Virus record (IMG/VR): IMGVR_UViG_3300046804_001132
Coordinates: 1 to 64,000 of that record
Strand: one strand, 5' to 3'
From: a virus
DNA: 64,000 nt
A program made the position numbers and the translations under genes. The stretch's first letter is position 1, and each line of letters starts with the position of its first letter. Positions 34,689-43,648 of the stretch are shown here, piece by piece. The notes under the pieces were generated by a model. That model was not told the DNA's origin. It saw nothing but the letters and a program-made list of their open reading frames with translations, and did no database searches.

Positions 34689-35348
34689 ATGTCAGTTATT
34701 AAGGGACTAAAGAACATGAGTGCAATTATTGATAAGCCTCGTTTTGAGTCATCTGATGCACCAAAGGTGCGTTGGCTCAAGGTTGAGGATAACCAGAGCA
34801 TCAAGGTACGTTTTGTCAATGAACTTGATGAGGATTCACCAAACTATACGCCAGAGCGAGATATGGCGATTGTAGTTTCAGAGCATACCAATCCAAAGGA
34901 TTACAAGCGTAAGGCTATCTGTACCATTGATACAGAGGGTCGCTGCTTTGGATGTGAGATGGCTCGCAAGGAGCCTAAGAGCGGGTGGCGTGCTAAGTTG
35001 CGCTTCTACACAAACCTGCTTGTTGATGATGGAATTGAGGACCCATACGTTGCCGTATGGTCACAGGGTGTTGGAAAGCAGTCTGCTTTTAACACTATCC
35101 GTGAGTATGTCATGGATACTGGAAGCGTAAGCAACCTCACTTGGAGGATGAAGCGTCAGGGAACTGGCACAGATACCACCTACGTTCTCCTTCCAACAAG
35201 TCCTGACAAGGAGCCATTCAATTGGTCTGGAGTTGAGCCATACAACCTTGAGAAGGTTGTTCGTGAGGTTCCATATGCAGAGCAGGAGTCCTACTATCTA
35301 GGATTTGATGGTCCTGCATCTGTTAATACCAGCAACATTAACTGGTAA
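34689..35348 (+). CDS. Putative ssDNA-binding protein
   Basis: 219 residues. The pattern matches a family of actinophage and T4 gp32-like single-strand binding proteins: a leading basic/aromatic strand (KVRWLKVEDNQSIKVRFV), a CxxxxxxxxCFGCE zinc-type site, and beta strands (RFYTNLLVDD, VAVWSQGVGK) of an OB fold, ending in an acidic tail region. AAGGAGAG precedes the ATG. The name is from pattern and position between primase and polymerase. Confidence 0.6.
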   Translation: MSVIKGLKNMSAIIDKPRFESSDAPKVRWLKVEDNQSIKVRFVNELDEDSPNYTPERDMAIVVSEHTNPKDYKRKAICTIDTEGRCFGCEMARKEPKSGWRAKLRFYTNLLVDDGIEDPYVAVWSQGVGKQSAFNTIREYVMDTGSVSNLTWRMKRQGTGTDTTYVLLPTSPDKEPFNWSGVEPYNLEKVVREVPYAEQESYYLGFDGPASVNTSNINW

Positions 35349-35354
35349 TTGACT

Positions 35355-35387
35355 GGTGGGGGTGGAAGTCACTACCCCACCCCCACC
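35355..35387 (+). terminator. Strong GC-rich hairpin between ssb-like gene and polymerase
   Basis: GGTGGGGGTGG (35355-35365) pairs perfectly with CCACCCCCACC (35377-35387), an 11-pair stem. No T-run follows. It could be a terminator, an attenuator or an RNA stabiliser. Confidence 0.7.
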
Positions 35388-35417
35388 CTCCATTTGTAAA
35401 CTACTGAAAGGATTATC

Positions 35418-38400
35418 TTGTCTAACTTTGTTCCATTGCATGTTCACACACACTTTAGCCAGATGGATGGGGTGGCTACACCAGAAGAATATATTAGTCG
35501 TGCGGTAGAGGTAGGGATGCCTGCTATTGCAATTACAGATCATGGAACATTGTCAGGCCACAGGCCAATGTATCGTGCTGCCAAAGCAGCAGGAATAAAG
35601 CCAATTCTTGGCGTAGAGGGATACATTACAGCAGATCGTTTCGACAAGAGAGATAAGTCTGAAAGAACGACTCCCCTTGACATGGTGTATAACCATATTA
35701 TTATTCTTGCCAAGAATGATCAGGGTCTTGAGAATCTTGGAAAACTCAATGAGATTTCTTGGACTGAAGGATACTACCGTAAGCCTCGTATTGACTTTGA
35801 GGTACTGGAGAAGTATCGTGAGGGACTTATTATTTCCTCTGCTTGCATGTCTGGTCTAATTAATAAGGCTATTGAGGTAGATGATTATGCTGTTGCAAAG
35901 CAGCATCTAAAGTGGTTCTCTGATAGATTTGGAGATGACTTTTATGTAGAGGTAATGCCTCACAATCCACCAGAGATCAACAAGGCTTTGGTGGAACTTG
36001 CTGATGCAGCAGGACATAAGATCATCGTTACCCCAGACTGTCACCATGCCACGGTAGATCAGAAGGTCATTCAGGAAATGATGCTTATCCTTAATACTCA
36101 TGCCAAACTTGAGAAGGATATTTCATATGACAAGTCTGTAAAGTATGCAGATATGATGGACAGGCTTGACTACCTTTATGGTAAAGATCGAATGATGAGT
36201 TTTAATAAGTTTGATATTCATCTTCTGTCTGCTGATGAGATGCGTATCGCTATGGAAGAAAACGGAGGATTCCGTGATGATATGTTTGCTAATACGCTGG
36301 AAGTATCGAATAAAGTTGAAGACTATACAATTAGTCGCAATCTCAATCTGCTTCCTGTCGAACACAGAGATCCTGATAAAGAGATTAGGGATCAGTGTCT
36401 ACGGTTCCTTAAGGAAAAGAATCTTGATTCTACGGAATATCTAGATCGCCTAGAAGAGGAACTTTCAGTAATCAAGAATAAGAAGTTTGCGTCATACTTC
36501 ATCGTTGTTCGTAATATGCTTACATGGGCAAAGAAGAATGGCATCATGGTAGGACCAGGCCGTGGATCTAGCGCAGGATCTCTTGTGTGCTATGCCCTTG
36601 GTATTACTGATATTGATCCTATTAAGTATGGTCTGCTATTCTTCCGATTCATTGATATTGATCGTGATGATTTCCCTGACGTAGATTCAGATATTCAGGA
36701 CAGCCGTCGTGAAGAGGTAAAGGATTACCTAGAAAGGCAGTATAGACATGTCGCTTCAATTGCCACCTTCCTACAGTTCAAGGACAAGGGAGTCGTGCGA
36801 GATGTGGCTCGTTGCCTCAATGTTCCACTCTCTGATGTTAATCGTGCGCTTAAGGCAGTGGATACATGGGAGGAATATCTAACATCCAAGAACATTGCAT
36901 GGTTCCGCGAAAAGTACCCAGAGATTGAGCAGTATGGTGATCAGTTGCGTGGTCGTATTCGCGGTACTGGTATTCATGCCGCAGGAGTTGTAACATCTAA
37001 GATTCCAATTTCCAAGGTAGCGCCTATGGAAACAAGATCAGTTACAGGACAGGATAATAGAATCCCTGTTGTCGCTGTTGATATGGAAGAAGCAGCAGAT
37101 ATTGGTCTTATTAAGATTGATGCACTAGGACTCAAGACTCTTACTGTTCTTAATGATGCGCTAAAGATTATTGAGGATAGGCATGGCAAAAAGATTGATC
37201 TAGAAAAGATTGATCTAGAAGATAAGAATATCTATGACATGCTTTCTAATGGATACACCAAGGGTGTGTTCCAGTGTGAAGCAGCCCCCTATACCAATCT
37301 ATTGGTTAAGATGGGTGTAAGCAAGTTTGATGAACTTGTTGCATCTAATGCTCTTGTTCGTCCTGGTGCTATGAATACTATTGGCAAGGAGTATATTGCT
37401 CGTAAGCGAGGTACTAGTGGCATTGTTTATAGTAATACTATTCTAAAAGAATTCACAGAAGACACATATGGGTGTATCCTATACCAAGAGCAAGTTATGC
37501 TCGCCTGTCAGCGTCTTGGAGGCATGACAATGGGTGAGGCTAACAAGGTTCGAAAGATCATTGGTAAGAAGAAGGATGCTAAAGAGTTTGATGAATTCAA
37601 GGAGTTATTTATTCGGAATGCGACTGGGCCACTTGGTGGGGCGGCTGCTGAGAAGATGTGGCATGATTTTGAGGCCCACGCAGGGTACTCGTTCAATAAG
37701 TCTCATGCGGTCGCTTACTCAACTCTGTCGTACTGGACAGCATGGCTCAAGTACTACTATCCGCTAGAATTTATCTTTGCTCTTCTTAACAATGAGAAGG
37801 ACAAGGATACTCGTACAGAGTATTTGATTGAGGCAAAGCGTATTGGAATTCCTCTACGCCTTCCCCATATCAATGACTCTGATATTGATTTTAAAATAGA
37901 AGGGAAGGGAATTCGTTTTGGGCTGGGGTCAATTAAGTTCATTTCTGATAAAATCGCTGATAGATATATCTCTGCACGTCCTTTCACTTCCTTTGCAGCC
38001 GTTCAAGAATTCACATTTACAAAAGGAAATGGAGTTAACAGTAGAGCATTGGAAGCAATGAGGTCTGTAGGTGCTCTAACATTTCCAGATAATCCTCGTA
38101 ATGATGATGAGGTTAAGCAAAATATGTACGAATATCTTAACCTGCCAGAATTCAATATTCAGATTCCACAGCATTATCATGCCTACATTAGTCCTGTAGA
38201 TGATTTTGATGAGAAGGGTGCCTTTATTCTGATGGGTGTTGTTCGTGCAATAAAGCGTGGCAAGGGATGGAGCCGTGTAGAAATTCTAGACGGTACTGGA
38301 TCAGTAGGAGTGTTTGATGAAGAAGAGACTGCTATCGAAGCAGGTAGGACTTACATTATTCTTGTTGGATCTAACAGAATTGTGGAAGCAGTTCCTGTTG

Positions 38401-38690
38401 ACCAACTACAGGAAAGCAAGTCTCCGCTTGTTAGATTCTTAAACTATAAGCAACTACCTTATGGTCAAGATGAGTATTATGTGCTATCCTTTAAGCCTCG
38501 TATCACTAAGGCTGGCAAGAGAATGGCTAGTCTAGTAGTGGCTGATAGCGGAAGAGAACTTATGTCGATGATTGTATTTCCATCAACATTTGCAATGGCT
38601 TACACTCGCATTGAAGAGGGTAATGCATATAAGATTAATTACAGTGTCTCAAAAGATGAGGACTTAGTATTTCAGGAGGTAGTAGCATGA
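35418..38690 (+). CDS. dnaE: DNA polymerase III alpha subunit (DnaE type)
   Basis: 1090 residues from a TTG after GAAAGGA. The N-terminal PHP domain keeps its metal-binding motifs (HVHTHFSQMDG, ITDHG, SSACMSG, TPDCHH), so it could have proofreading nuclease activity, as in actinobacterial DnaE1. The palm catalytic aspartates are in PDVDSDIQD; GPGRGSSAGS and HAAGVV motifs are intact. A helix-hairpin-helix and OB region follow. It is shorter at the C-terminus than host DnaE1. This is the phage replicase. Confidence 0.95.
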   Translation: MSNFVPLHVHTHFSQMDGVATPEEYISRAVEVGMPAIAITDHGTLSGHRPMYRAAKAAGIKPILGVEGYITADRFDKRDKSERTTPLDMVYNHIIILAKNDQGLENLGKLNEISWTEGYYRKPRIDFEVLEKYREGLIISSACMSGLINKAIEVDDYAVAKQHLKWFSDRFGDDFYVEVMPHNPPEINKALVELADAAGHKIIVTPDCHHATVDQKVIQEMMLILNTHAKLEKDISYDKSVKYADMMDRLDYLYGKDRMMSFNKFDIHLLSADEMRIAMEENGGFRDDMFANTLEVSNKVEDYTISRNLNLLPVEHRDPDKEIRDQCLRFLKEKNLDSTEYLDRLEEELSVIKNKKFASYFIVVRNMLTWAKKNGIMVGPGRGSSAGSLVCYALGITDIDPIKYGLLFFRFIDIDRDDFPDVDSDIQDSRREEVKDYLERQYRHVASIATFLQFKDKGVVRDVARCLNVPLSDVNRALKAVDTWEEYLTSKNIAWFREKYPEIEQYGDQLRGRIRGTGIHAAGVVTSKIPISKVAPMETRSVTGQDNRIPVVAVDMEEAADIGLIKIDALGLKTLTVLNDALKIIEDRHGKKIDLEKIDLEDKNIYDMLSNGYTKGVFQCEAAPYTNLLVKMGVSKFDELVASNALVRPGAMNTIGKEYIARKRGTSGIVYSNTILKEFTEDTYGCILYQEQVMLACQRLGGMTMGEANKVRKIIGKKKDAKEFDEFKELFIRNATGPLGGAAAEKMWHDFEAHAGYSFNKSHAVAYSTLSYWTAWLKYYYPLEFIFALLNNEKDKDTRTEYLIEAKRIGIPLRLPHINDSDIDFKIEGKGIRFGLGSIKFISDKIADRYISARPFTSFAAVQEFTFTKGNGVNSRALEAMRSVGALTFPDNPRNDDEVKQNMYEYLNLPEFNIQIPQHYHAYISPVDDFDEKGAFILMGVVRAIKRGKGWSRVEILDGTGSVGVFDEEETAIEAGRTYIILVGSNRIVEAVPVDQLQESKSPLVRFLNYKQLPYGQDEYYVLSFKPRITKAGKRMASLVVADSGRELMSMIVFPSTFAMAYTRIEEGNAYKINYSVSKDEDLVFQEVVA

Positions 38691-39025
38691 ACACAGTAAA
38701 TCTAGATGCAGAATCAAAGCGTTTGCATGACAACGCTGTAGACAAAGGCTTTTGGGAACCAAACAATAAGGATACTCATACAATCTTCTATCTCAAGCAG
38801 ATTGCTATGATTCATTCAGAATGTTCAGAGGTTCTTGAGGCAATTCGCAAGAGCAAGGGCGATCAGCAGGTTGTTGAAGAACTTGCAGACATTATCATTC
38901 GAACCTTGGATCTTTATTGGGGTCTTAAGGAAGATGGCTATACAGATATTTCTCTTCACGATACTTATCTAGACAAGACTGCATATAATGAGCAGCGTGC
39001 AAGAATGCACGGGGTATTGGCGTAG
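38687..39025 (+). CDS. MazG-like nucleotide pyrophosphohydrolase
   Basis: 112 residues. The all-helical MazG fold is marked by the ExxE motif (SECSEVLEA) and EELADI with the catalytic ExxD pattern. It would hydrolyse NTPs or dNTPs, or ppGpp as proposed for phage MazG. ATGA overlap with the polymerase stop makes it translationally coupled. Confidence 0.85.
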   Translation: MNTVNLDAESKRLHDNAVDKGFWEPNNKDTHTIFYLKQIAMIHSECSEVLEAIRKSKGDQQVVEELADIIIRTLDLYWGLKEDGYTDISLHDTYLDKTAYNEQRARMHGVLA

Positions 39026-39026
39026 T

Positions 39027-39437
39027 ATGGAAAAGTTCTACAGCAAAGCAATTGAGCAAGGTGATTGCATTGTTTGGACGGCTGCAAAAAATGTAGAAGG
39101 CTATGGTAGATTTCACTATAACGGTAAGTTTTGGATGGCCCACAGGTTATCGTGGACCTTGGAGGTTGGAGAGATTCCTGATGGAATGCATGTTCTACAT
39201 AAATGCGATAATCCACCATGCATAAATGTTAATCATTTATTTTTAGGAACAAATTCAGATAACGTTGCCGACAAGGTATCAAAAAATCGTCAAGCAAGGA
39301 ATTATAAGACACATTGCAAAAATGGTCATGAATATAAAAAGGAGAACACTTTGATCCGAAAGCAGGGATGGAAAGAATGCAGAACGTGTATAAGATTAAA
39401 TCAGCGTGAGGCAAGAAAAAGAAGGATTTCAGGATGA
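39027..39437 (+). CDS. HNH homing endonuclease
   Basis: 136 residues from an ATG one base past the mazG stop (an earlier ATG at 38988 lies within mazG). The HNH core is VLHKCDNPPCINVNHLFLGT, with the ordered H, N and H and two zinc cysteines; GYGRFHYNGKFWMAHR precedes it as in this HNH subfamily. A second CxxH/CxxC group (HCKNGHEYKK...CRTC) forms the C-terminal zinc finger. It separates mazG and recA as a free-standing mobile gene. Confidence 0.88.
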   Translation: MEKFYSKAIEQGDCIVWTAAKNVEGYGRFHYNGKFWMAHRLSWTLEVGEIPDGMHVLHKCDNPPCINVNHLFLGTNSDNVADKVSKNRQARNYKTHCKNGHEYKKENTLIRKQGWKECRTCIRLNQREARKRRISG

Positions 39438-40450
39438 CAAACGTTGATGAGATCCTTGCACAACTTAATCCTAAGTTGCGTAAGAAGATTTCCCTTGGTT
39501 CTGAGATTGAGCAAACTCAGTTTGCCAGAACTCCTAGTTATGGACTAAATCGTGCTCTAAATGGAGGCTTTCCCTATGGCCGACAGGTATTGGTATGGGG
39601 AAATAAGTCTGCTGGCAAGTCATCATTCTGCCTACAGATCATTGCTGAAGCACAGAAAGAAGGTAAGGTATGTGCATGGATCGACGCAGAGATGACGTAC
39701 TCCCCAGAATGGGCTGCACAACTAGGCGTAGACAGTACAAAATTAATTCATTCGACTGCTCGTACCATAAACGATATGGTAGATGTTGGTACGGATTTCA
39801 TGAAGGCTGGTGTTGATGTTATCGTTGTTGATAGTATCTCTGCCCTTCTTCCTGCTATCTATTTTGAGAAGGACTCAACAGAACTAAAGCAGTTGGAGAA
39901 TACCAAGCAAATTGGTGCTGAAGCCAGAGACATGACCAATGCAGTCAAGATGCTTAACTATTCTAATAATCAGGTAAAGCCAACGCTGCTGATCCTTATT
40001 AGTCAGGCTCGTAATAATATTGGTGCCATGTATGTGTCACAGCAACCTACTGGCGGTATGGCTACGAAGTTCTACTCATCCACTATTATCAAACTATTTT
40101 CATCAGAATCAGATAATCAAGCGATCAAGGGAAAGATATATGTCGGAGACAAGATCATTGAAGAAAAGATTGGCAGGAAGGTTCGCTGGGATGTTCAGTT
40201 CTCTAAGACTAGCCCAGCATTCCAGACTGGAGAATACGACTTCTACTTCAGAGGACCAGACCTTGGAGTGGATTCAGTTGCAGACCTTGTTGATACAGCA
40301 GAAATGCTTGGCTTCATTGAACGTGGTGGAGCATGGTATACAGTCGAAGGTGAACGCTTCCAAGGTAGGGAAAAGTTAGTGGCTGGTATTAAGGAAAATC
40401 TTGATCTTCAGGAACTACTAATCAGCAAGGTATCTAGTGAACAAGTATAG
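39434..40450 (+). CDS. recA: RecA-like recombinase
   Basis: 338 residues. Walker A GNKSAGKSS (56-64), WIDAEMTYSPEWA (equivalent of the RecA E96 region), Walker B VDVIVVDSISALLP, and the L2/DNA-binding segment around QARNNIGAMYVSQQPTGG. Catalyses strand exchange in phage recombination and repair. Overlaps the HNH gene by four bases. Confidence 0.92.
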   Translation: MTNVDEILAQLNPKLRKKISLGSEIEQTQFARTPSYGLNRALNGGFPYGRQVLVWGNKSAGKSSFCLQIIAEAQKEGKVCAWIDAEMTYSPEWAAQLGVDSTKLIHSTARTINDMVDVGTDFMKAGVDVIVVDSISALLPAIYFEKDSTELKQLENTKQIGAEARDMTNAVKMLNYSNNQVKPTLLILISQARNNIGAMYVSQQPTGGMATKFYSSTIIKLFSSESDNQAIKGKIYVGDKIIEEKIGRKVRWDVQFSKTSPAFQTGEYDFYFRGPDLGVDSVADLVDTAEMLGFIERGGAWYTVEGERFQGREKLVAGIKENLDLQELLISKVSSEQV

Positions 40451-40592
40451 TCTCTATCGTGGTAGATTTGTTTGTCATAAGTGTAAGTCTGAAGTAGAGA
40501 AGGCAAGATTCTGGTACGACACAATGGATCTTACTTGGCAATGTGAATGCAAATATATTTCCAAGGTTGCTCTCGTAGGTAGGAATTACTAA
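40437..40592 (+). CDS. Small zinc-binding protein (CHKC...CEC)
   Basis: 51 residues from a GTG inside the end of recA, with AAGG upstream. Motifs CHKC and CEC about 30 residues apart make a probable zinc ribbon. Overlaps the next ATG by one base. Coding status rests on the tight overlaps and the cysteine pairs. Confidence 0.55.
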   Translation: MNKYSLYRGRFVCHKCKSEVEKARFWYDTMDLTWQCECKYISKVALVGRNY

Positions 40593-40669
40593 TGGCTGGA
40601 AGTTTGTTCGTTAGTGCTTTGTTCTGCTTCTTTATTGCAGTCATCTTGGATGGTGATTTCAATGAGTGA
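40592..40669 (+). CDS. 25-residue membrane peptide
   Basis: ATG in the TAATG overlap with the zinc protein. The product (SLFVSALFCFFIAVILDGD in the middle) is a single hydrophobic helix with a short acidic tail. The next gene begins inside its end. Unusually small, but fully embedded in the gene chain. Confidence 0.4.
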   Translation: MAGSLFVSALFCFFIAVILDGDFNE

Positions 40670-40958
40670 GCGTGGAGAAGCAAAAAGAATAAACGCACGG
40701 CTTCATAAGAATTCTGGAAGAAACTATACCAAGGGCGATGCCACTTGGAGAGACTATGTTGTTGACTTTAAAGAATATGCAAAAAGTTTTAGTATCAATC
40801 AAGATGTTTGGGCTAAAGTTGTAACGGATTGCATGAAAGTTGATAAGTCAAAATCTCCCGCCATTATACTGGTGCTTGGAGAGGGAAACAATAAGATTAG
40901 GCTAGCCGTGATAGAATTAGACGAATTAGAAAGGCTAACAGATGACAACGACTCTTGA
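40662..40958 (+). CDS. Possible PDDEXK-type nuclease (resolvase-like)
   Basis: 98 residues from the ATG at 40662 (40614 is an upstream in-frame start within the membrane peptide). The order GEAKRI, then RDYVVDFKEYAKSFSI with a D..(D)xK-type motif, then a W.K helix and a strand PAIILVLGEG, resembles small phage Holliday-junction/PDDEXK nucleases. The catalytic set is not complete enough to be sure. Confidence 0.45.
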   Translation: MSERGEAKRINARLHKNSGRNYTKGDATWRDYVVDFKEYAKSFSINQDVWAKVVTDCMKVDKSKSPAIILVLGEGNNKIRLAVIELDELERLTDDNDS

Positions 40959-41265
40959 ACTTGTAAATGAAGTTGCAGAGTTTACAGAAATATCAGAGAT
41001 ATGTGAAGACGATCAACTTACAGAAGCATTAGCACTTATTGTAAAACTAATGATGAATCCAGATATACCTCCACAAAAGGCGGTAAATCTAATCGTTCAA
41101 CTAGAAGCCTACGCAGCAAAGTTTGCAATGCTTGCTTCATATTACACAAACGTAAAAAAGGATGACAGGGTAAAGAAGAATCTTTACTTTTCTGCTCGTG
41201 ACGCTATACAGAGACTAACTGATTCTCTAAAGTATAGTGCTAAACTAGGGAGTTTTTATGGCTAA
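40942..41265 (+). CDS. Helical protein of unknown function
   Basis: 107 residues, all-helical, acidic at the N-terminus and with a second half MLASYYTNVKKDDRVKKNLY. Overlaps both neighbours. Genes of this form sit between resolvase-like and Cas4-like genes in other phages, from memory. No domain. Confidence 0.55.
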   Translation: MTTTLELVNEVAEFTEISEICEDDQLTEALALIVKLMMNPDIPPQKAVNLIVQLEAYAAKFAMLASYYTNVKKDDRVKKNLYFSARDAIQRLTDSLKYSAKLGSFYG

Positions 41266-42025
41266 GAATTTTTTGAAGCAGGTAATTAACAAGCCTGTTG
41301 ATGGTGCGATTGATACGAAGGCTTTTATTGAAAAGATTGAGTCTGGCTATCTTGTAGGAAGAGATCCAGAGTTTAAGACTAAGAAAACATTTAGTCCATC
41401 TACCCTTGTATATGGTAGTGGTGCATGTGCTCGTTATTGGTTCTTGGCATTCTCTGGAGCAGAGTTTGTCGATGACGCAGATCCATATGCCGTAGCAAAC
41501 ATGGGAAGCGGCACGCAGGCCCATGAACGCATTCAGACGGCCATTGAAAATGCAGGCATCATGGTAGAGAAGGAAAAGCGTATCGTCGCTCAAGACCCTC
41601 CTATCTTTGGTTTTGCAGATGCTATCGTACAATGGGGAGAAGATCAGCCTGTTGTAGAAATCAAGACTATGCGTGAAGAATCGTTTGCCTATCGCAAGCA
41701 CGCCAAGCCACCGTCATATCACGTTATGCAGTTGGTAATCTATATGAAGGTGCTAGGAAAGAAGTTGGGCATTCTTCTTTACGAGAACAAGAATTCTCAT
41801 GAACTCCATGCTATTACTGTTGAGCCAACACCAGAACTTATTTCTTGGGCAGACTATGCCTTTGACTGGATGAAGAAGGTTAGGGCACAATGGGAAAGCA
41901 AGGAGATTCCAAAGAAGACATACCGATCAAATTCCAAGGTATGTGGGGGCTGCCCTGTAAGAAATGCTTGTGCAAATGCTGACAAGGGAAGCGTAAAGAT
42001 TGATCCTTTGGAGTATCTTGAATGA
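41258..42025 (+). CDS. Cas4/RecB-like PDDEXK exonuclease with Fe-S site
   Basis: 255 residues. PDDEXK core: H89 in GTQAHE, D121 in GFADAIV and E134/K136 in VVEIKTM, then the QLVIYMKVLG helix. Four cysteines in the Cas4/AddB arrangement (C57 in GACARYW, and C229, C232, C238 in CGGCPVRNAC) should hold an iron-sulfur cluster. It would resect DNA ends for recombination with the RecA protein. AGGGAG precedes the ATG. Confidence 0.88.
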   Translation: MAKNFLKQVINKPVDGAIDTKAFIEKIESGYLVGRDPEFKTKKTFSPSTLVYGSGACARYWFLAFSGAEFVDDADPYAVANMGSGTQAHERIQTAIENAGIMVEKEKRIVAQDPPIFGFADAIVQWGEDQPVVEIKTMREESFAYRKHAKPPSYHVMQLVIYMKVLGKKLGILLYENKNSHELHAITVEPTPELISWADYAFDWMKKVRAQWESKEIPKKTYRSNSKVCGGCPVRNACANADKGSVKIDPLEYLE

Positions 42026-42312
42026 AATATTGTGCTTGGTGCTCTGCTGAATTTGTTGCAAAAGTAAATTATCAAATTTACTGTGGTGCAGAATGCAGAG
42101 AACTTGCTACAAAAGAAAAGATAAATGAAAGATCTGAAATAAACAGAAGAAAGAATCTTTCTAAGAAAAGAAGAAGATGCAGCGGAGGATGTGGAACCGT
42201 TATCAGCATGTACAATGATAACGGATTCTGCAATGTTTGCATGATAAATAAAAAGAAGGTTGACAAAATGCTAAAGGAACTCAAAGGATTATTTGACTAT
42301 GAGCAGAATTAG
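42022..42312 (+). CDS. Zinc-finger protein
   Basis: 96 residues. N-terminal CAWC and YCGAEC form a zinc knuckle (MYM/HIT-like), a basic middle (RRKNLSKKRRRCSGGCG) follows with two more cysteine pairs (CSGGC, CNVC). Likely nucleic acid binding. Overlaps the upstream stop (ATGA) and the start of the resolvase gene. Confidence 0.65.
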   Translation: MKYCAWCSAEFVAKVNYQIYCGAECRELATKEKINERSEINRRKNLSKKRRRCSGGCGTVISMYNDNGFCNVCMINKKKVDKMLKELKGLFDYEQN

Positions 42313-42892
42313 TAAGATAAAAGACTTTGATGTTCCTAGTTCATTTTGTGCCATAGATGCAAGCACAAATAGTTTAGCCTTTGCCTACTTTACTAACAAT
42401 CAGTTAAAAAGTTATGGAAAGATAAAGTATCAAGGAAATAATATTTATGAAAAAATAGGAGATACTGCTCACAAAACTATGGCATTCTTTAATTCATTTC
42501 CTATTGAGACAATCATAATTGAAGATACAATCTTTGCAAATTCTCCAAAGACTGCTGCACAACTTGCGAAGGCTCAGGGAGCATTGCTGGCAGCAGCAAA
42601 TTTGGCAGGAGTAAAAGCGGTATACGCAATCAGTCCAGTTGCTTGGCAAAACTATGTAGGAACACGGCTTCTTACACAAGAAGAAAAAGATAAGATTAAA
42701 AATGCAACACCAGGCAGAAGTAATTCTTGGTACAAAACAAGAGAACGTGAAATGAGAAAGAACAAGACTATCGCTACAATGAATGAGAGATTTAATATAA
42801 ATATCTCTGATAACGATGTTGCAGATGCCATAGGTATTGGTGTATACTCTATGGAAAATTGGACAAAGGTTATTGGAAGTAATAATGCCTAG
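42299..42892 (+). CDS. RuvC-like Holliday junction resolvase
   Basis: 197 residues from the ATG at 42299 (AAAGGA upstream); a TTG at 42293 is also in frame. RNase H fold acidic residues are in order: CAIDASTNSLA (first Asp), ETIIIEDTIF (Glu) and SDNDVADAIGIG (last Asp pair). It would resolve recombination junctions before packaging. Adjacent to recA and the Cas4-like gene. Confidence 0.8.
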   Translation: MSRISKIKDFDVPSSFCAIDASTNSLAFAYFTNNQLKSYGKIKYQGNNIYEKIGDTAHKTMAFFNSFPIETIIIEDTIFANSPKTAAQLAKAQGALLAAANLAGVKAVYAISPVAWQNYVGTRLLTQEEKDKIKNATPGRSNSWYKTREREMRKNKTIATMNERFNINISDNDVADAIGIGVYSMENWTKVIGSNNA

Positions 42893-43037
42893 GGGAAGCA
42901 CACTACATCACTCTGAGGCTTTTTTGAGAAAGAGAATTCTTGTCGATAAGAAGACTCCAGAAGAAATTGCAAAAGAATGCAACGTAAGTTTACAAATTAT
43001 TTATCGTCAACTAAAAAAGTTTGGATTAAGAAAATGA
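42885..43037 (+). CDS. Small helix-turn-helix protein
   Basis: 50 residues from the ATG overlapping the resolvase end. The segment KTPEEIAKECNVSLQIIYRQ is a clear helix-turn-helix (as in sigma factors or resolvases). Likely a small DNA-binding regulator or a terminase-type adaptor. Confidence 0.6.
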   Translation: MPRGSTLHHSEAFLRKRILVDKKTPEEIAKECNVSLQIIYRQLKKFGLRK

Positions 43038-43270
43038 CAGACATGGTAAATCATCCTGCACACTATACATCAGATCCTTCTGGCATCGAATGTATTGACA
43101 TTGTTCGTCATAGGAACTATAATATAGGTAATGCGATCAAGTATCTTTGGCGTGCTGGTCTTAAGAATGAAGACAAGCACATTGAAGATCTAAAGAAGGC
43201 AGTATTCTATATCAATGATGAAATCAAAAGACTAGAGGGATTAAAGAATGTCTCGCAAAAAGATAGTTAG
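43034..43270 (+). CDS. DUF3310 protein (phage nucleotide kinase-like)
   Basis: 78 residues from the ATG at 43034 (ATGA overlap). MVNHPAHYTSDPSGIECIDI and IGNAIKYLWRAGLKNE with a helical tail are the DUF3310 signature. T7 gp1.7, related to this family, is a nucleotide kinase; the biochemical function here is unverified. Confidence 0.85.
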   Translation: MTDMVNHPAHYTSDPSGIECIDIVRHRNYNIGNAIKYLWRAGLKNEDKHIEDLKKAVFYINDEIKRLEGLKNVSQKDS

Positions 43271-43532
43271 TCCATTCGCACACCTTTATCATCGTGAGTC
43301 AAGTATCGCTATTGAGGGCGGTAGGGTGATTCAAAAAGGTGAGGTCATCAAGATTAAGGGAATAAATGCCACAAAGTTTGTGTTCAAGGAATATGTTCGC
43401 AGAACTGATAGTGGAATAGACTGGATTGACTGCTTTGAATTGGACAAGGGTGTAAGTTGCGGTCAGAGATCATTTAGGAAGGATCGCATTAAGCCCACAC
43501 CAAAGCCAAAAAAGAAAAGAACTAAAATTTAA
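43248..43532 (+). CDS. SH3-like small basic protein
   Basis: 94 residues. Strand pattern IQKGEVIKIKG-INATKFVFKEYVRR suggests an SH3-type barrel, with a very basic tail (PTPKPKKKRTKI). Overlaps DUF3310 by 23 bases. It is the last gene before the tRNA-Gly. Confidence 0.55.
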   Translation: MSRKKIVSPFAHLYHRESSIAIEGGRVIQKGEVIKIKGINATKFVFKEYVRRTDSGIDWIDCFELDKGVSCGQRSFRKDRIKPTPKPKKKRTKI

Positions 43533-43539
43533 TAGTTGT

Positions 43540-43613
43540 GCGTCTGTGGTGTAGAGGTAACATGTCATCCTTCCAAGTTGAAGTCGCCAGTTCGATTCTG
43601 GTCAGACGCTCCA
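43540..43613 (+). tRNA. tRNA-Gly(TCC)
   Basis: Acceptor GCGTCTG/CAGACGC pairs fully, T stem GCCAG/CTGGT with TTCGATT loop, anticodon loop CTTCCAA gives TCC. The anticodon stem has one mismatch (T-T). CCA is encoded (43611-43613), unlike the other tRNAs here. Confidence 0.9.
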
Positions 43614-43648
43614 AAAATGCGTATTATATCAAATAAATTATCCGACAA

